Shown in pieces: positions 1-11,448 of a stretch of 64,000 bases of DNA. The position numbers and the translations under genes were made by a program. The stretch spans positions 1,446,793 to 1,510,792 of the forward strand of contig NC_018392.1 in assembly GCF_000208865.1 (NCBI RefSeq). Direction: 5' to 3'. The notes beneath the pieces were generated by a model. It was not told the DNA's origin. It saw nothing but the letters and a program-made list of their open reading frames with translations, and did not search any database. Origin of the DNA: Neospora caninum Liverpool. Its lineage: Eukaryota; Apicomplexa; Conoidasida; Eucoccidiorida; Sarcocystidae. Position 1 is the stretch's first letter. Each line of letters starts with the position of its first letter.

Positions 1-1801
1 TGTTCACTGATACTATCGTGAACAGGACTAGTAACACAATTACGACCCCGATATGACACCTCCCTCCGCGGGGTGGGGAAGATCTCCGCTTATGTGTATC
101 TTCCCCCACATGCCAGAGGCCACCACACCATTTTCCGTCGTAAGGCGCTCCTTGAGTTTGTTGGTGCACACTGATTCTGTACGTGGTGACAGTCTCGGTT
201 TCGTCCGTCGTTGCCCCGTGTTGATTTGGGCCCTCGATCCCGTGCTGCTAAGCAGACACTTTGAAAAGACCTGTAAACGCCTCGGAATCCCCTTCTTTCT
301 CCTCTACCAAACGAAGCTAGTACGAGAAAAGTGGTTGTCGCCGTCGACATTTTGAGTTCGGCGCATGGTAATGCGAGGCTGTCTAATCCCTTGCCTGCCA
401 ACATACTAGGGCGCGATAGGCACACGGCCCGCAAGAGGAAAAGATCAACTTCGTGTGGAGATCGATTGCTCCCAGACAGAACACCTGAAGAAGGGTAGCA
501 CGGACCATAAAAGAGACTGTGGACGCCAGGTGACGCCGTTGGCGATCCGTGTGGCTTTCCAAATGCATGTATCATCGGTGAAAGTGTGATGGAGCTGACT
601 GCGTCTCTGTTGTCCACGTTTTCCCATGCCTTTTGGTTTTTGATCGGGAGAGTGTTGACACTTTGAGAGAGCCATCTTAAAGAGAGATGCATTGCCCGTG
701 AATGCTTGAAGAGTTGTCCGTGCTGTGTGGACAGGGATGAACCGCCGGACGCCTGGAGGCGGTTGCGAAAGAGCGTTTTGACGCCCTCTACCTATTATGT
801 TAAAGCGCTCACTGAGAGGGACCAGCGGATCACTGATGTAGCATCAGAAACAGGAGTCTGAACGACCTGCTATATACAGAGAAGCGAGCCCTCGTTCCCT
901 TTTCTAGTGATACACTTGAAAAGTGCGAAGACCTGCTGGCCGCGCCACAACATTGCCGCGTGTCCTCGGATCACCGCGTAAAGGGGCTTTCTTGCTTATC
1001 ACCAAACAGGGGAGCACAACTGAAATCTGTCTTTCTGAATGAGCGACTTTCTCTTCCAGCACGGGCAAGTTAACGAATACATCGACGACGCCGCTTTGGC
1101 AAGTCACTTCCAGTGTGGAGACCGCTTGAGACAGGGCCCGTTCCGCATGCTATATCCTGTCTACAGAGACGAACGTAGCTATTGTGGAGGCGAGCGCGGC
1201 GTGAAAGGAGGCCACCAAAACGACTAGCGCGGTCCCTCGGATGACGCGTGTATCTTTCATCTTTTCTAGGGCTGTTAAACTAGCTTTTCTTTAGATTCTT
1301 CTGGCCGCAATTCCTCAAGCGGCTTCAGCGTGCTTCGCGGTATCCCCTGTTCGTATTCCCCCTTCGACGCAGCCCACTTTGCCCAGCCGTCCGACTCTTC
1401 TATCCGTTTCGGTCCGTCGATGCGTTTCAGTTCCGGTTTCACTCATTTGGCCCTGAGAAATATTCAGTTGATTCTTTGGCCAGGCAGTGTGGATCATTTG
1501 TCGGTGGGAATATCGAGGGGCGCTCTGTCTTTGTTTTCCCGCCCTGGTGAAGAACTCTGGAGCCCACTTCTGTTAACGATTCCAGCACAGTGTTTTGCTG
1601 CTTAGGTTGTTGCTCATTCGGTCACACAAAGTTTTCTCGGAGCTCGTATTTCTCTCTTTCCGTCATATGAGGCTTTGTCACGTTTCCCGCCACAAACCAC
1701 ACGAGAAAGCGGCCTGTGTGGTCCCCGACCGTTCGACGCGGACTCGCAAGACGGCTCGATTTTTCTGTTTGCTTTCGGCGTAGACATCCGTTCCCTTCAG
1801 C
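1..1801. other. Upstream flank of the KH-protein gene, no confident gene
   Basis: No convincing coding exon was found. A 200-codon minus-strand frame (692 down to 90) begins with ATG, but it has no recognisable domain, signal peptide or splice partner and I do not support it. The last 300 bases before 1802 are T/C-rich on the plus strand, as expected of a 5' UTR and promoter of the following gene. Confidence 0.5.
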
Positions 1802-4800
1802 ATGGCAGTGGCTGCCACCCTCCTTGCTGTTTCGCCGCCCGGCGACTTCTCTCGTTCGTCTACACACAGTGTTGCTTGCGCCGCTTCACACTACACGCCA
1901 TGCTGGCCCCGCGCTCGCGACTGCTTTTCGACTTCTGCCCCGTCCTCTTTTCGCATCGCTTGCTGCCCTTGTCTTTCACCTTTTTCGCAACCGAGGGAGT
2001 CTGCGGTGTCGGCAGTTCACGCACTTCCTGTGCTGCACTCCGGGAAGTGTGGCTCTGCGGCCGTGGGTGCCGTGGGAGGTGCGCTCGACGACACCAGGGG
2101 AATTGTCCCGCCTGGGCATGTCAGAACGGAGAAGAACCCTTCGACGCGGAGCGTCTGCAGAACTTCTCTTCCCCTTGACGGCGAAACTCCAGATGAAGGA
2201 TCGCTTGCTCGCAGTACGCCTGCGCTTCCCTCGTCTGCTCCGTTCGTACCCGCTTCTTCGCCGGCTTCTCCGTCCTCGCCTGTCTTTCCCGGTGTCTGTG
2301 CATTTGCACGGTCGCGATTTCCCTACGCTCTCGAGGACGGAGCAGCGCCGCAGTCTGCATTCCTGTCTTCTCGTTGGCCGCGGGAACCCCCGAGACTGGA
2401 GCCTTCCGACTCAGCGCTGGGCACCTCCAGTCAGATTTCCTCAGTTGTCCACGAGTCTTTGCTGAAGATGGGGCCCTGGTCGACTCGAGGCCCTCCTCCG
2501 CCTCAGCCTCTGCTTCCCGAGAGTCGGCAAGGCGAGGCGGGTCAGGGGAGAGTGAGAACGGCGAAGGGACGAGAGGAGGCGAAGGAGCGGGAGAAGGACA
2601 ACAGAGAACGCGAGGGCGGAGACGGCAAAGACCGACGGAGGGACACAGACAAAGAGAGAGAACGCGGCAGAGGCCGGGGCAGCGACAGAGGGGATCGCGG
2701 GAATGCCGGTCGAGACGGCAGTCGCGATGGCGAGAAGGACCGTCGGGACGATAAGGAAAAGGAGAGGAAGAAGAGCCGCCGTGACGAGTCCGAGGAGAGC
2801 GACCGTGAATCGACAGGTCGTTCACGGAGCAAGGATCGGTCGAGTCCTCGCCACCGACGCGACAAAAGAAAAAGGGAAGAGACGAAGGAGCGAGAAGCGT
2901 CGCACAAGAACGAGACGTCGCGTCGTCACCACTCTGCTTGTTCTGCGGATTCGCACGCGTCGATCAACAAGTCCCGCGAGAGGTCGCAGGAAAGGAAGTC
3001 GTCCAAGCACAGACACTCCAGTCGCGACCGAAGAGCGAAAAAGCATCGCCACCACAGCGGAAGGCGCCGCCGGTCTCTGTCCGGTTCTGAAAGCCGCGAA
3101 TCGAGCAGCCGCAGCGCTTCCCCCCGTCGTGTAGTCAAAAACACGTCGGACCCGACGCGGAACTCCGAAAACGATCCGTTCCCTGCGGACCTGCAGGGCC
3201 CGTGCTTCGTGAAGATTTTGCCCCGCGCACGCGACCCTCCGGTCGTTCTCGGCATCGACAACCGAGGCGTGCTGAATCTCGCAAAGACGCACGGGTGCAA
3301 GCTGAAACTGTCGGCGGTCGCCGACCTGTACCCGCAAACCGAGCGTCGCTTTCTCCTCGTCTATGGAGCCGAACTGGGGCCGTGCGTCGCCGCCCTCCAA
3401 GGCTGGGTGGCGAAGACTGCGGACGCGTCCGACTCGAAGCGCGGGGCAGAAATCACCTTCCTAGTTCCAGACTCCGCCATGGGCGCGGTGCGCGTGGCCA
3501 CGGCGGATCGAGGCAAGTCTCGGAAGAAGACCGCGCTTGCGGATCTGCGGAAAGTGTGCGGCGCCCGCGTCAAGATCTCGTCGCGGCGAGACATGAAGAA
3601 GGCGCACGGCCGCGAACGCTGGATCACGCTCCAGGGCTCGGTTGAGAGCGTCCAGGGCGGCGTCAAAGTCCTGGCGTCAGCGCTGCAAAGTTTTCCAGAC
3701 TTGCGGGACTACATGAATATCCAGTACGTGGAGTACACGCAGGAAAGACGAAGGCGGAAACGGTCGCCCTCGCCGCTCCCGACCATTCCTCGAGTTGTGT
3801 TGCGCGAGCCGTCGATGCCGAGTGCCACGGTCCCTGGCCTCCAGTTTCAGCGGGCGCTCCAGGGCGTCAGCGTGCAGGACGAGCTCGTGAAGATCACCAA
3901 TTTGCGCGGGATTCTCGACCCGACCACGCCGCAGATGCGCGGACCGGCGTACGCGAAAATCGTGATATCCGATCTAGTCACGACGCTGCTCCTGGGGACG
4001 ACGACGAAGGAGCCGAACCACTCGTGCCCGCTGCGCCTGATTGAAGCGACCTTCAAGGTGGCGGCGAAGATCATGGATCCGGAGAGTCCCGGCATTCTCG
4101 AGCGCGTCCTTGTGCTGTCTGGCGAGCCGCCCGAAGTGGACAAAGCGACGCTGGCTGTTTTGGAGCAGGTTTACGCGGCCTGCATCATGGCGGGGCAACC
4201 GTCTCAGGTGACGTGGCGGATGTGTGCGTCAAATAGCGCCGCTTCGCTGATTATCGGCACGGGAGGCCACCGCGTGAAGCAGCTGCGGACGCTGAGCAAC
4301 ACGCGGATCCAAATCAATACGCGGGACAACGTGCCCAACGTTGACCGGTTCGAGCGCGTGATTGCGGTCACGGGGAGTTTCGACTCCGTCGTGAGCGTGA
4401 CCAAGGCCATGATGCCCTTCATGCATGCAGACACGAACCACGCGTCGCACGTCCACCAGTGCTACGGCACAGGGCGGAAGCTGGAGATGCCGGACTGGGT
4501 CGAGAACGTCGTTCACCGGGACGGCATGAACGAAGAAGCCTGCCGCCAGCCGCCTCTGCCGGACACCCGCGAGGTCACTTTAGAGGGGACTTGCTTCATG
4601 AAGCTGCTCATCGACAACGGCCTAGCGAATGCGCTGATCGGGGAAAACAGCGCAAACATCCAGCAGCTCTCCGAGCAAACCAAGTGCAACATGAAATTCG
4701 CGGACCCCGAGAACGTCTTCCCGGGCTGCCAAGGCGACCGCATCCTCATGATGGCTGGCTCCGGCGACGCCATGAATGCTGCCACGATCGCCGTCATTGA

Positions 4801-7255
4801 AAAGTGCAAGGAAGTCCATCCGAACCTGTCCTACGACCAAATGTACGGGAAAGTGATTATCCCGCAAACGTGCTGCTCCGCCATTGTAGGCCACGGCGGC
4901 CTGAAAATCCGCGAAATTCGAGATGGAACTATGACGCGCGTCGAAATTTCAAAGAAAGGCATCATGACGTCCGAACGACTCGTGACCATCTTTGGTATGC
5001 CACAAGGTGTACATACAGCCCTCATCACCGTCTGCGGTCTCATCCAGTTCGACCCCGCCGTCCGAGCCCTCCTCGAAGTCGTTTATCCGCCGGAGGCACT
5101 TGAACAGCAGCGAAAACTCGAGGAAGAACGCCTCTCTGCGAATGTCATCGGCGCCGTCATGGAGGGTGTCAACGCAGTCATCAGCAAAGTTGGAGGAGAC
5201 GAAGCTGCTGAAGCCGCTCTCAGGAAACTGCAGGAAATGCAACGGGTGAGTCGCCGGGCCGTGGCACAGCGAGGCACTTGCAGAAAGTCGCAGGCGCCCC
5301 CGCGTTTGCCTTATTTTTTCTTCGCATACCAGCCAGGACTTGTATTACTTGTAGCCGCTCCCCTCGTCGGAGGGGTACGATTTCCCCGCACATTTCGGAC
5401 TTTTCTGGCGCTCGAGCTCGATGGTGCCCACACACTCGGTGATATCTTTGCACAAATGCGCCCGCGTGCATATTTGGGCACGTCTGCTGGCGGCAGAATG
5501 CCTACGGATCTATCTGTCCGTCTCGACGCGTGGGACTGCGTAGGTGAATGACGCTGTATGCACCGCTCTATGCTGCCGGGGCAACGTGTTATCCATCCTC
5601 GTCTTTTTTTCATTCATTCGCCACGGCGACACGTAGGAATCTCGGGCTGCGACGAGCGGTTTCTGCGTCTACATGTCTGCATGCGTATTTAGGCTTCGGC
5701 GCCCGCAACCGTATTCTACAGAAATAGCCTGCGTGTACACGCTTGCTAGTGTGTTTGGGTGAAACGTCTCGAGAGTGGCCTTTCTTTATGAAATTTGCTT
5801 GTTGCGTGCCGTCGCTTAGAGGGAGCAAAGGTCACTGCATGGAGATACTTCTCTTTATTGCGCGGCTCTGTGGCCTTTCTTTTGTGGAGGACCTGGGAAG
5901 CGATCGCCTCACACACCGCGTTGCTCCCTGCTGCCCGTTTCCCTTGTGGCCCGTGTGAGGACGCACACGCCGCCCCCCCCCCCCCCCCCGCCCCCCCGCG
6001 GGACCGTGGAATTCCCCTGCTTTCCTTCTTTCTGACATGTTTCCCTTCCTTGCTTCGGTACCCACCGTCTCGGACGCGTCGGCTAAGCATATGCAAGGCT
6101 GGCGTGCCGTCGCGTTGCCTTGGGTTCTCTCTCCATCGAACGGGGGTTCCACATCCGTGTTTCGATCTGCTTTGGCAGTGACAGGAAGAAACGCTTAAGA
6201 GGGAAAGACAAACCCGAGGCAACTAACAGGACAACACGAGGAGGGGGGAAGAGTGCCAATGCAGTCTTCACAAGAGACAGAGCTGTCGGCGAAACCAGAG
6301 AGGCGATCCAACTGGAAAGACAGACAAAGCAAATACTGAAACGCAGCGGCTCTTCCCGTGGCGGAAGGGACTGGCGACGCAGGCAAAGGACGCTCGAGAA
6401 GTATACGCTGTGGATCTGCCAGATTCTGGATACGTTTTGCTAGGTCCTATACCTTTGTATCGCACGGATCACCACTCATGGGAAAATGCATGCGCGGCGT
6501 TTGGTAGTTCACACGTTTTTCTCGTTTCACCTCGTGCGTGTGGCGATCAGCAACTCATCTGAATGACAGCCCTGTGGGTCGTGCAAATCCCGTCACCGCG
6601 CTCTCGTCAGTTTGATTGCATGCGGGGGTGTCTGTGGGGAAGTCTATAAGGGCGTATGGCTTTCTGAGTCTTGATTTTGCCAGACTTTCGTTCGCTCTCG
6701 CCGTCGTGAATGTGTGTCGTTTCGACTGCGTTTTTTCTCTTCGATCTCTCCCCACGTTTCGCTGGTTTCCCCCCCTCTGTCTGTGCCCGGTGTCCTCTGT
6801 CTGTGCCTCAGGCAGCAGTTCTTGCAGCGGGAGAAACGGCTCCAGAAACCTACGACTTCCGGGGGCCTCTTGGGCCGATGGGCCAGACGCGACATGACAT
6901 CGCGGCAGGCCCTGACTACTCTGCTGGGATTTCTTTCGTGCCCGCCTCTGGCGGCGGCCTCAAACCGTCGCTTCCAGGACAAAGCTTGTTTCCCTTCCCG
7001 CCTCCTCCTCCTGGGGTGCCGCCGGGAATCCTGCCCGCCGACGGACCTGCAGTTCCTCTCCCGCCTGAGCCTCCTGTCTCTTCTGGTCTGTCACGGCAGG
7101 AGCTGAGACAGAAAATTCTCGACGCCTCTCTCAATCGTGCAGCGACTGCAGCTGAGGCGCTTCGGAGTGTCGCGCCTGGGTATGCAAATGCCTTGGACGA
7201 CGGCGATCTGGAGGAAGATCCTTCTCTCGCCGGCCTCATGGATGAAAAATTCTAA
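1802..7255 (+). CDS. Multi-KH-domain RNA-binding protein with RS/RD-rich N-terminal region
   Basis: Two exons: 1802-5245 and 6812-7255. The donor (CGG|GTGAGT) and acceptor (CCTCAG|GCA) join in phase 0, giving 1295 residues. Residues about 250-440 are extremely Arg/Asp/Glu/Ser-rich, like RS/RD domains of splicing factors. About six KH-type modules follow, near residues 465-540, 550-640, 710-800, 802-880, 925-1000 and 1009-1085. The last three keep recognisable loops (IIGTGGHRVKQL, LIGENSANIQQL, IVGHGGLKIREI). The first three are degenerate and probably structural. The C-terminal exon is Pro/Gly-rich and ends in an acidic tail (EEDPSLAGLMDEKF). Family knowledge: tandem KH proteins (vigilin, PCBP, FUBP types) bind single-stranded RNA or DNA; with an RS-like region, a role in splicing or mRNA fate is likely. 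The specific target is unknown. The ATG at 1802 is the first in frame, but the low-complexity first 200 residues leave the start uncertain. Confidence 0.85.
5971..5998. repeat. Poly(C) tract in the KH-gene intron
   Basis: Two long C runs separated by single G residues lie inside the 1566-bp intron (5246-6811). No gene is visible in the intron. Confidence 0.8.
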
Positions 7256-10200
7256 TTCTGCAGGGGCAGAGGAACTCTCGTGAAAGAGGAAACGAACGGC
7301 GAAGACGAAGCGATGGTTCAGAAACAAACGAGGAGGGAGCACACAAGAGGAGAAAGCAAAGCAGAAAAGGATGTACAGAGGAGGAGGAAAGACGAGGAGG
7401 CACACAAGAGGAGGAAGTAAAAAAGAAGAAGAGGCACAGAAGTGGAAGCGTAGAGGGAGAGAGAAGCGATGGGGAGATTCAAATGCTTCCCTTGCTCATA
7501 TGCGTTGAAATTGCGCAAACAGAGGAAATACAAGTGGAAGGTGAAGGAGAGATAAAAATGAACAAGGACGACAGACTGCAACAGGAAGAGAAGCACGTGG
7601 CAACTTGTAACGAGTGGAATAACCTACCACTATATATATATATATATGCATCACTATGTGTGTGTATGTGTGCATGTAAGTCTGTGGGTGTATATCCATA
7701 TGTATTCAAGGATATATATGCGGGGGGATGTTGAGCATTTTTTATCTGCCGTGTTTGGCATTCTGTGTTTTTTGGTGGCAAGCGGCGTATACCCTCTGAC
7801 GCTCTTTTGTCTCCGGCCCTACAGGGAGAGACGGGGTTCACAGGTATCGGTTGCTCGCGTGTGATGTGTGTCAGTGCGGCGTTTGTGAGGGGACTCCTTC
7901 CCCGTTCACATTTCCGTGCAGGTTGAGGTAGTTGACGCGAGCGTCTTTCTTCTCGGTGCTTGTATCCCGTGTCCTTCTCCATACTGTTCGCTCTGTATCG
8001 TGCTGTTTCCGTTTGTGTTTCTTTTATGACACATGCCGCCCGTGAGTCTCTCGCCTGTGTATGTCTCTGGGTCTGGGAGTGTCGCCGAAGGCACAAATCA
8101 TCTGTGAACGTTCAGTCAAGAGGCCACGATTTTGCGGCTCTACAAAGATGTTGCGGATGTGGAGAGGAGATCCGTGTCTGTGTCTCCGCGTCGAGGTCAG
8201 GGATTCCAGTCTACGTGGTTCTCTCCTTCGTTCTGTGTGGCGAGTCCTGGGGCCGGAACGGCTGACGGAATGACGGTGGGGGTTCTCTGTCTCTTTTTTC
8301 CTGCGAGAAGGGTTGTTTGCACGAGGATAGAGGTGCATGGGGTGGGGGGGGCTTGTGGGCGTATGTTTGCTGAGTGGTTTTGTTTTGCGGTTGAAAATGT
8401 GTGTGCTTTCGCCTGTATGCATGCGCCGATAGGCGTATCAGGCAATACGGGCATGAGGTAGCGTGAGGTCGTCTTCGTGTTGTTTTTTCCCGGCCACCGA
8501 GGTGTCTCTGTCCCTTTCTGCAAAGGGTTGGAGAGTGAGTGTGAAGGGAAGAGGCCGCTCTGCATTTTTTCTTTGATGTGGCAGGCACTCGGGGCGTGTC
8601 TCTTTTGCTTTTGTCGCTTGTTCGGGGCTAGCTGTTGCGCGTGTGTGTCTTGCCTTGTGGAACTGTTGCTGCTTGTCTCTTTCGAATTCGACAAAAATTC
8701 GTCAGGCAGATCATCCTGGGGTCTTGGGGCACCATCCATGTTGTGGTTACCATCATCCTTCCGAGCCAGTAGGGGTATAAACATGTGACGTTTGTCTCTT
8801 CTGTCTCCTCGCCTTCTCTCTGGACGGAGAGAACGAGGGAGACGCAGAACACGAGGAAGAAGGGCGGAGTGGGTACAGCGGTTCTCTTTGTGCGTTATCA
8901 ATTCCTGGTTGTCCTTGACTTTTGTTTTTCTTCACAGATCCAAGGTGAATACACAAGACAGAAAACTGGATAATTCGTTAGCTTACGCGCGGAATGTATC
9001 TTTAGCTGCTAGTGATTCGGATAGGCGCAGGATGCTGATTTGTGTCATTTTGTGTTTGGAATATAGAGATGAAAGGGGAAGATAAGGAAAACTGTTAAAC
9101 TGCGTGCATCTGTAAGTCTGTATGTGTATCCCTGCGCACGCGAGAAAAGAGGGGCGAAGGTTCTCATCAGGTACTCTCAGCCATGCTTAGAATGGAGACT
9201 GCCATGCGAATATGTCTCGACTTCGCATCAGATGCGAAGAAAGCCTTGCATGCATAGCACATATTGCAAAGTTGACACTCAGGCTTCAGCGTTAGCGCAG
9301 CCAGGTATGCCCTCAGCGTTTGCTGTCGCGTTTCAGCGACCGAAAGACTGAGTGAGATCTGGTGCGGTATTTTGGGCCGCAGTTCTGTCACCAGATCAGT
9401 GACATGGATGTTGGATAGTAAGTTGTCGCTTCAACTCCCAGCCGGATTCATCTTGCGCTGCTTGCGATGGTATCGCTCTCTATACTCGGCAGAGGTTCCT
9501 GTCTCCCTTTTCTTCAGCCTCTTTTCAGCTTCTCTGCCTTGAGTGTATGCGCTTCTCTGGCGTCTCCTGTCCTCTTTCCTCTCGTCTCTTCCTGTCTTCT
9601 GTTCGGTCTTCCCTGTTTCACCGCTTGCCCCGGGTCGCTGTGTCCCGTTTCTTTCTCAGTGCCTCTCTTCTGTGTTGCGCCTGCTTCTTTTTCTTGAGAG
9701 TTCGGATTTCAGTCGCGTGTGGGGACAGAGACGACGTTTGCGTTCGTCTCCTTTGGAAAAGGCGTGTGTCCTCTTTCGCTTTGCTTGTGCCGGCGCATCT
9801 CTCCTCTCTTGTCCTCATCATCAGAGTTGCCCCAGTCTTTGTTAGGTTTCTCGTGCATGTCTACATCGATAGTTTTCTACCACTTGTCGTTACTAGAAAG
9901 GAGAGACAGGGATAGTGCGAGGAAAGAATGTTGCGGACAGCCGACATCCTCCGTCAGTCCCTGTTTGCCTGCCTCTTCGCGATCAGGCCTTCCTACCACA
10001 GCAAGGCCCAACATTCATTGTCTTCATTCTCTCTACATATTTATACATACACGTTGTATATACGTATGTGTGTATGCATGCATATGCACCTCAGGGTTTT
10101 TGAAAATCACCATGATCGTTGTGGGTGAGCTAGTGCGTGGGATGTTTTTCACTGTGTAGATACCCGAGGTCAGAGAAGGCGAGGCGCGGAGATGTGTCAT

Positions 10201-11448
10201 TCTCTCTTCAGCTTGTCACCCCCCCTCATATTTTCTTCTGGTCGCTTGTTAAGGTCCTTTCTCGCACTTCGCCTCTTCTATTTATCCTGTTTGTGAGACC
10301 TCTGAGAGACGCAATCAAGATAACTACGCGACACGAGAGAGGGAAATGGAGCAGATGAGAGGGACGCGTTGTGGTGTGTTCTGTCGGTGTGCAAAACAAA
10401 GTTTCAGTGTTTTGGCCATTCACCGCGCGAAACAGAACAGGAAGAGGCCCGAATCAGGGGACCCCATTTGTCTCTCCGCATCTCGTAGCTTCTCAGTCAG
10501 TCCTGTTCCTGGTCGCTTTCTGTCATACGCAGGTATTTATACTTTTTGATTTGTGCGAAAGGCGCACCATCATGAGGCAGTTTTTGTAGGCAGGTAGGCG
10601 GTTTGATGTCCCATGGGGAGAGGGGGGAGAGATGAGAAGCCCAACGATTGTGGAGGAGCCGAGGGGGAGATACAGCGGTAATTCCAGCGATAGTGGATCG
10701 TTTAGTTCGCTTATTTCTAGGCCCGAGAGTGACTGACTCGACGCCGGGTTCTTTGGAATTAGTCGCGCTCTTTGTGTGTTGTCAATTTCCCTTTTATCTG
10801 TCAGAATGCAATTTTCGCCCGTCTCCTCGAGAAGATGACTTACGGTATACCCGGCTCTTGGCTGCAAGAGCTGCTCTACATGTGTGGTCTGGTGTCTGTG
10901 TAGTCGTTGTTTTCCGCCTCCGTGTCCTCCCAGTCATTCTTCTGCCCGTCACGTATGCGTTTCTCCGCTTGAGCCTCAACAACTAGAGGCTGTCCTGATC
11001 GCAGCCGACCATTGTTTTCACAAGTTCAAAAAGCATGCGTAGGTCAGCTGACCGGTGTTTTGTGTGCCTTCTTGGCCCGTGTACGTACCTCCCCTTTGCA
11101 GACAGACGCTGTAGAGATCTACACGTTTGTAGCTTGTTGCTAGATTTTTAGAGATTTTCCAGGAGCCAAGAGAAGTAGGGCTTTTGACTCTGAAAAAATT
11201 CGGTCCTCGACTCAAAATATTGCTTTCGTGGTTAGGCGGCATGGCCGCCAGGGCTGAGATGAGAACACCGTTCCCGTTTCTAGCGTTGGAACGATACGCT
11301 CTGTCCAGACCGATTGCTGACTTGGTCTGCTCAGAGTGTAAGTTGAAGTGTCATTTCAACTAGTTTCTGCTTTGTCGAATCTCGACATCGCTGCGCTTTT
11401 TCTCCCCTGTTCCCGCACATCGAAGCCACCAGAGGCGTACGCAAGCCT
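7256..11448. other. 4.2 kb without a supported gene
   Basis: This stretch is presumably the 3' UTR of the KH gene plus intergenic sequence. It is T-rich on the plus strand, so the antisense strand shows Lys/Thr/Gln-rich frames (for example 8901 down to 8197) that look like composition artefacts. A (TA)n microsatellite lies at about 7631-7648, and several TGCATGC palindromes occur (for example near 8416, 9248 and 10076). I see no domain, signal peptide or paired splice sites. Confidence 0.5.

Noticed and set aside
90..692. 200-codon minus-strand frame with ATG
   Set aside because: No domain, signal peptide or splice partner; the length is not exceptional for this base composition.
8197..8901. 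234-codon Lys/Thr/Gln-rich minus-strand frame
   Set aside because: Antisense of a T-rich non-coding strand, which creates such frames by composition.
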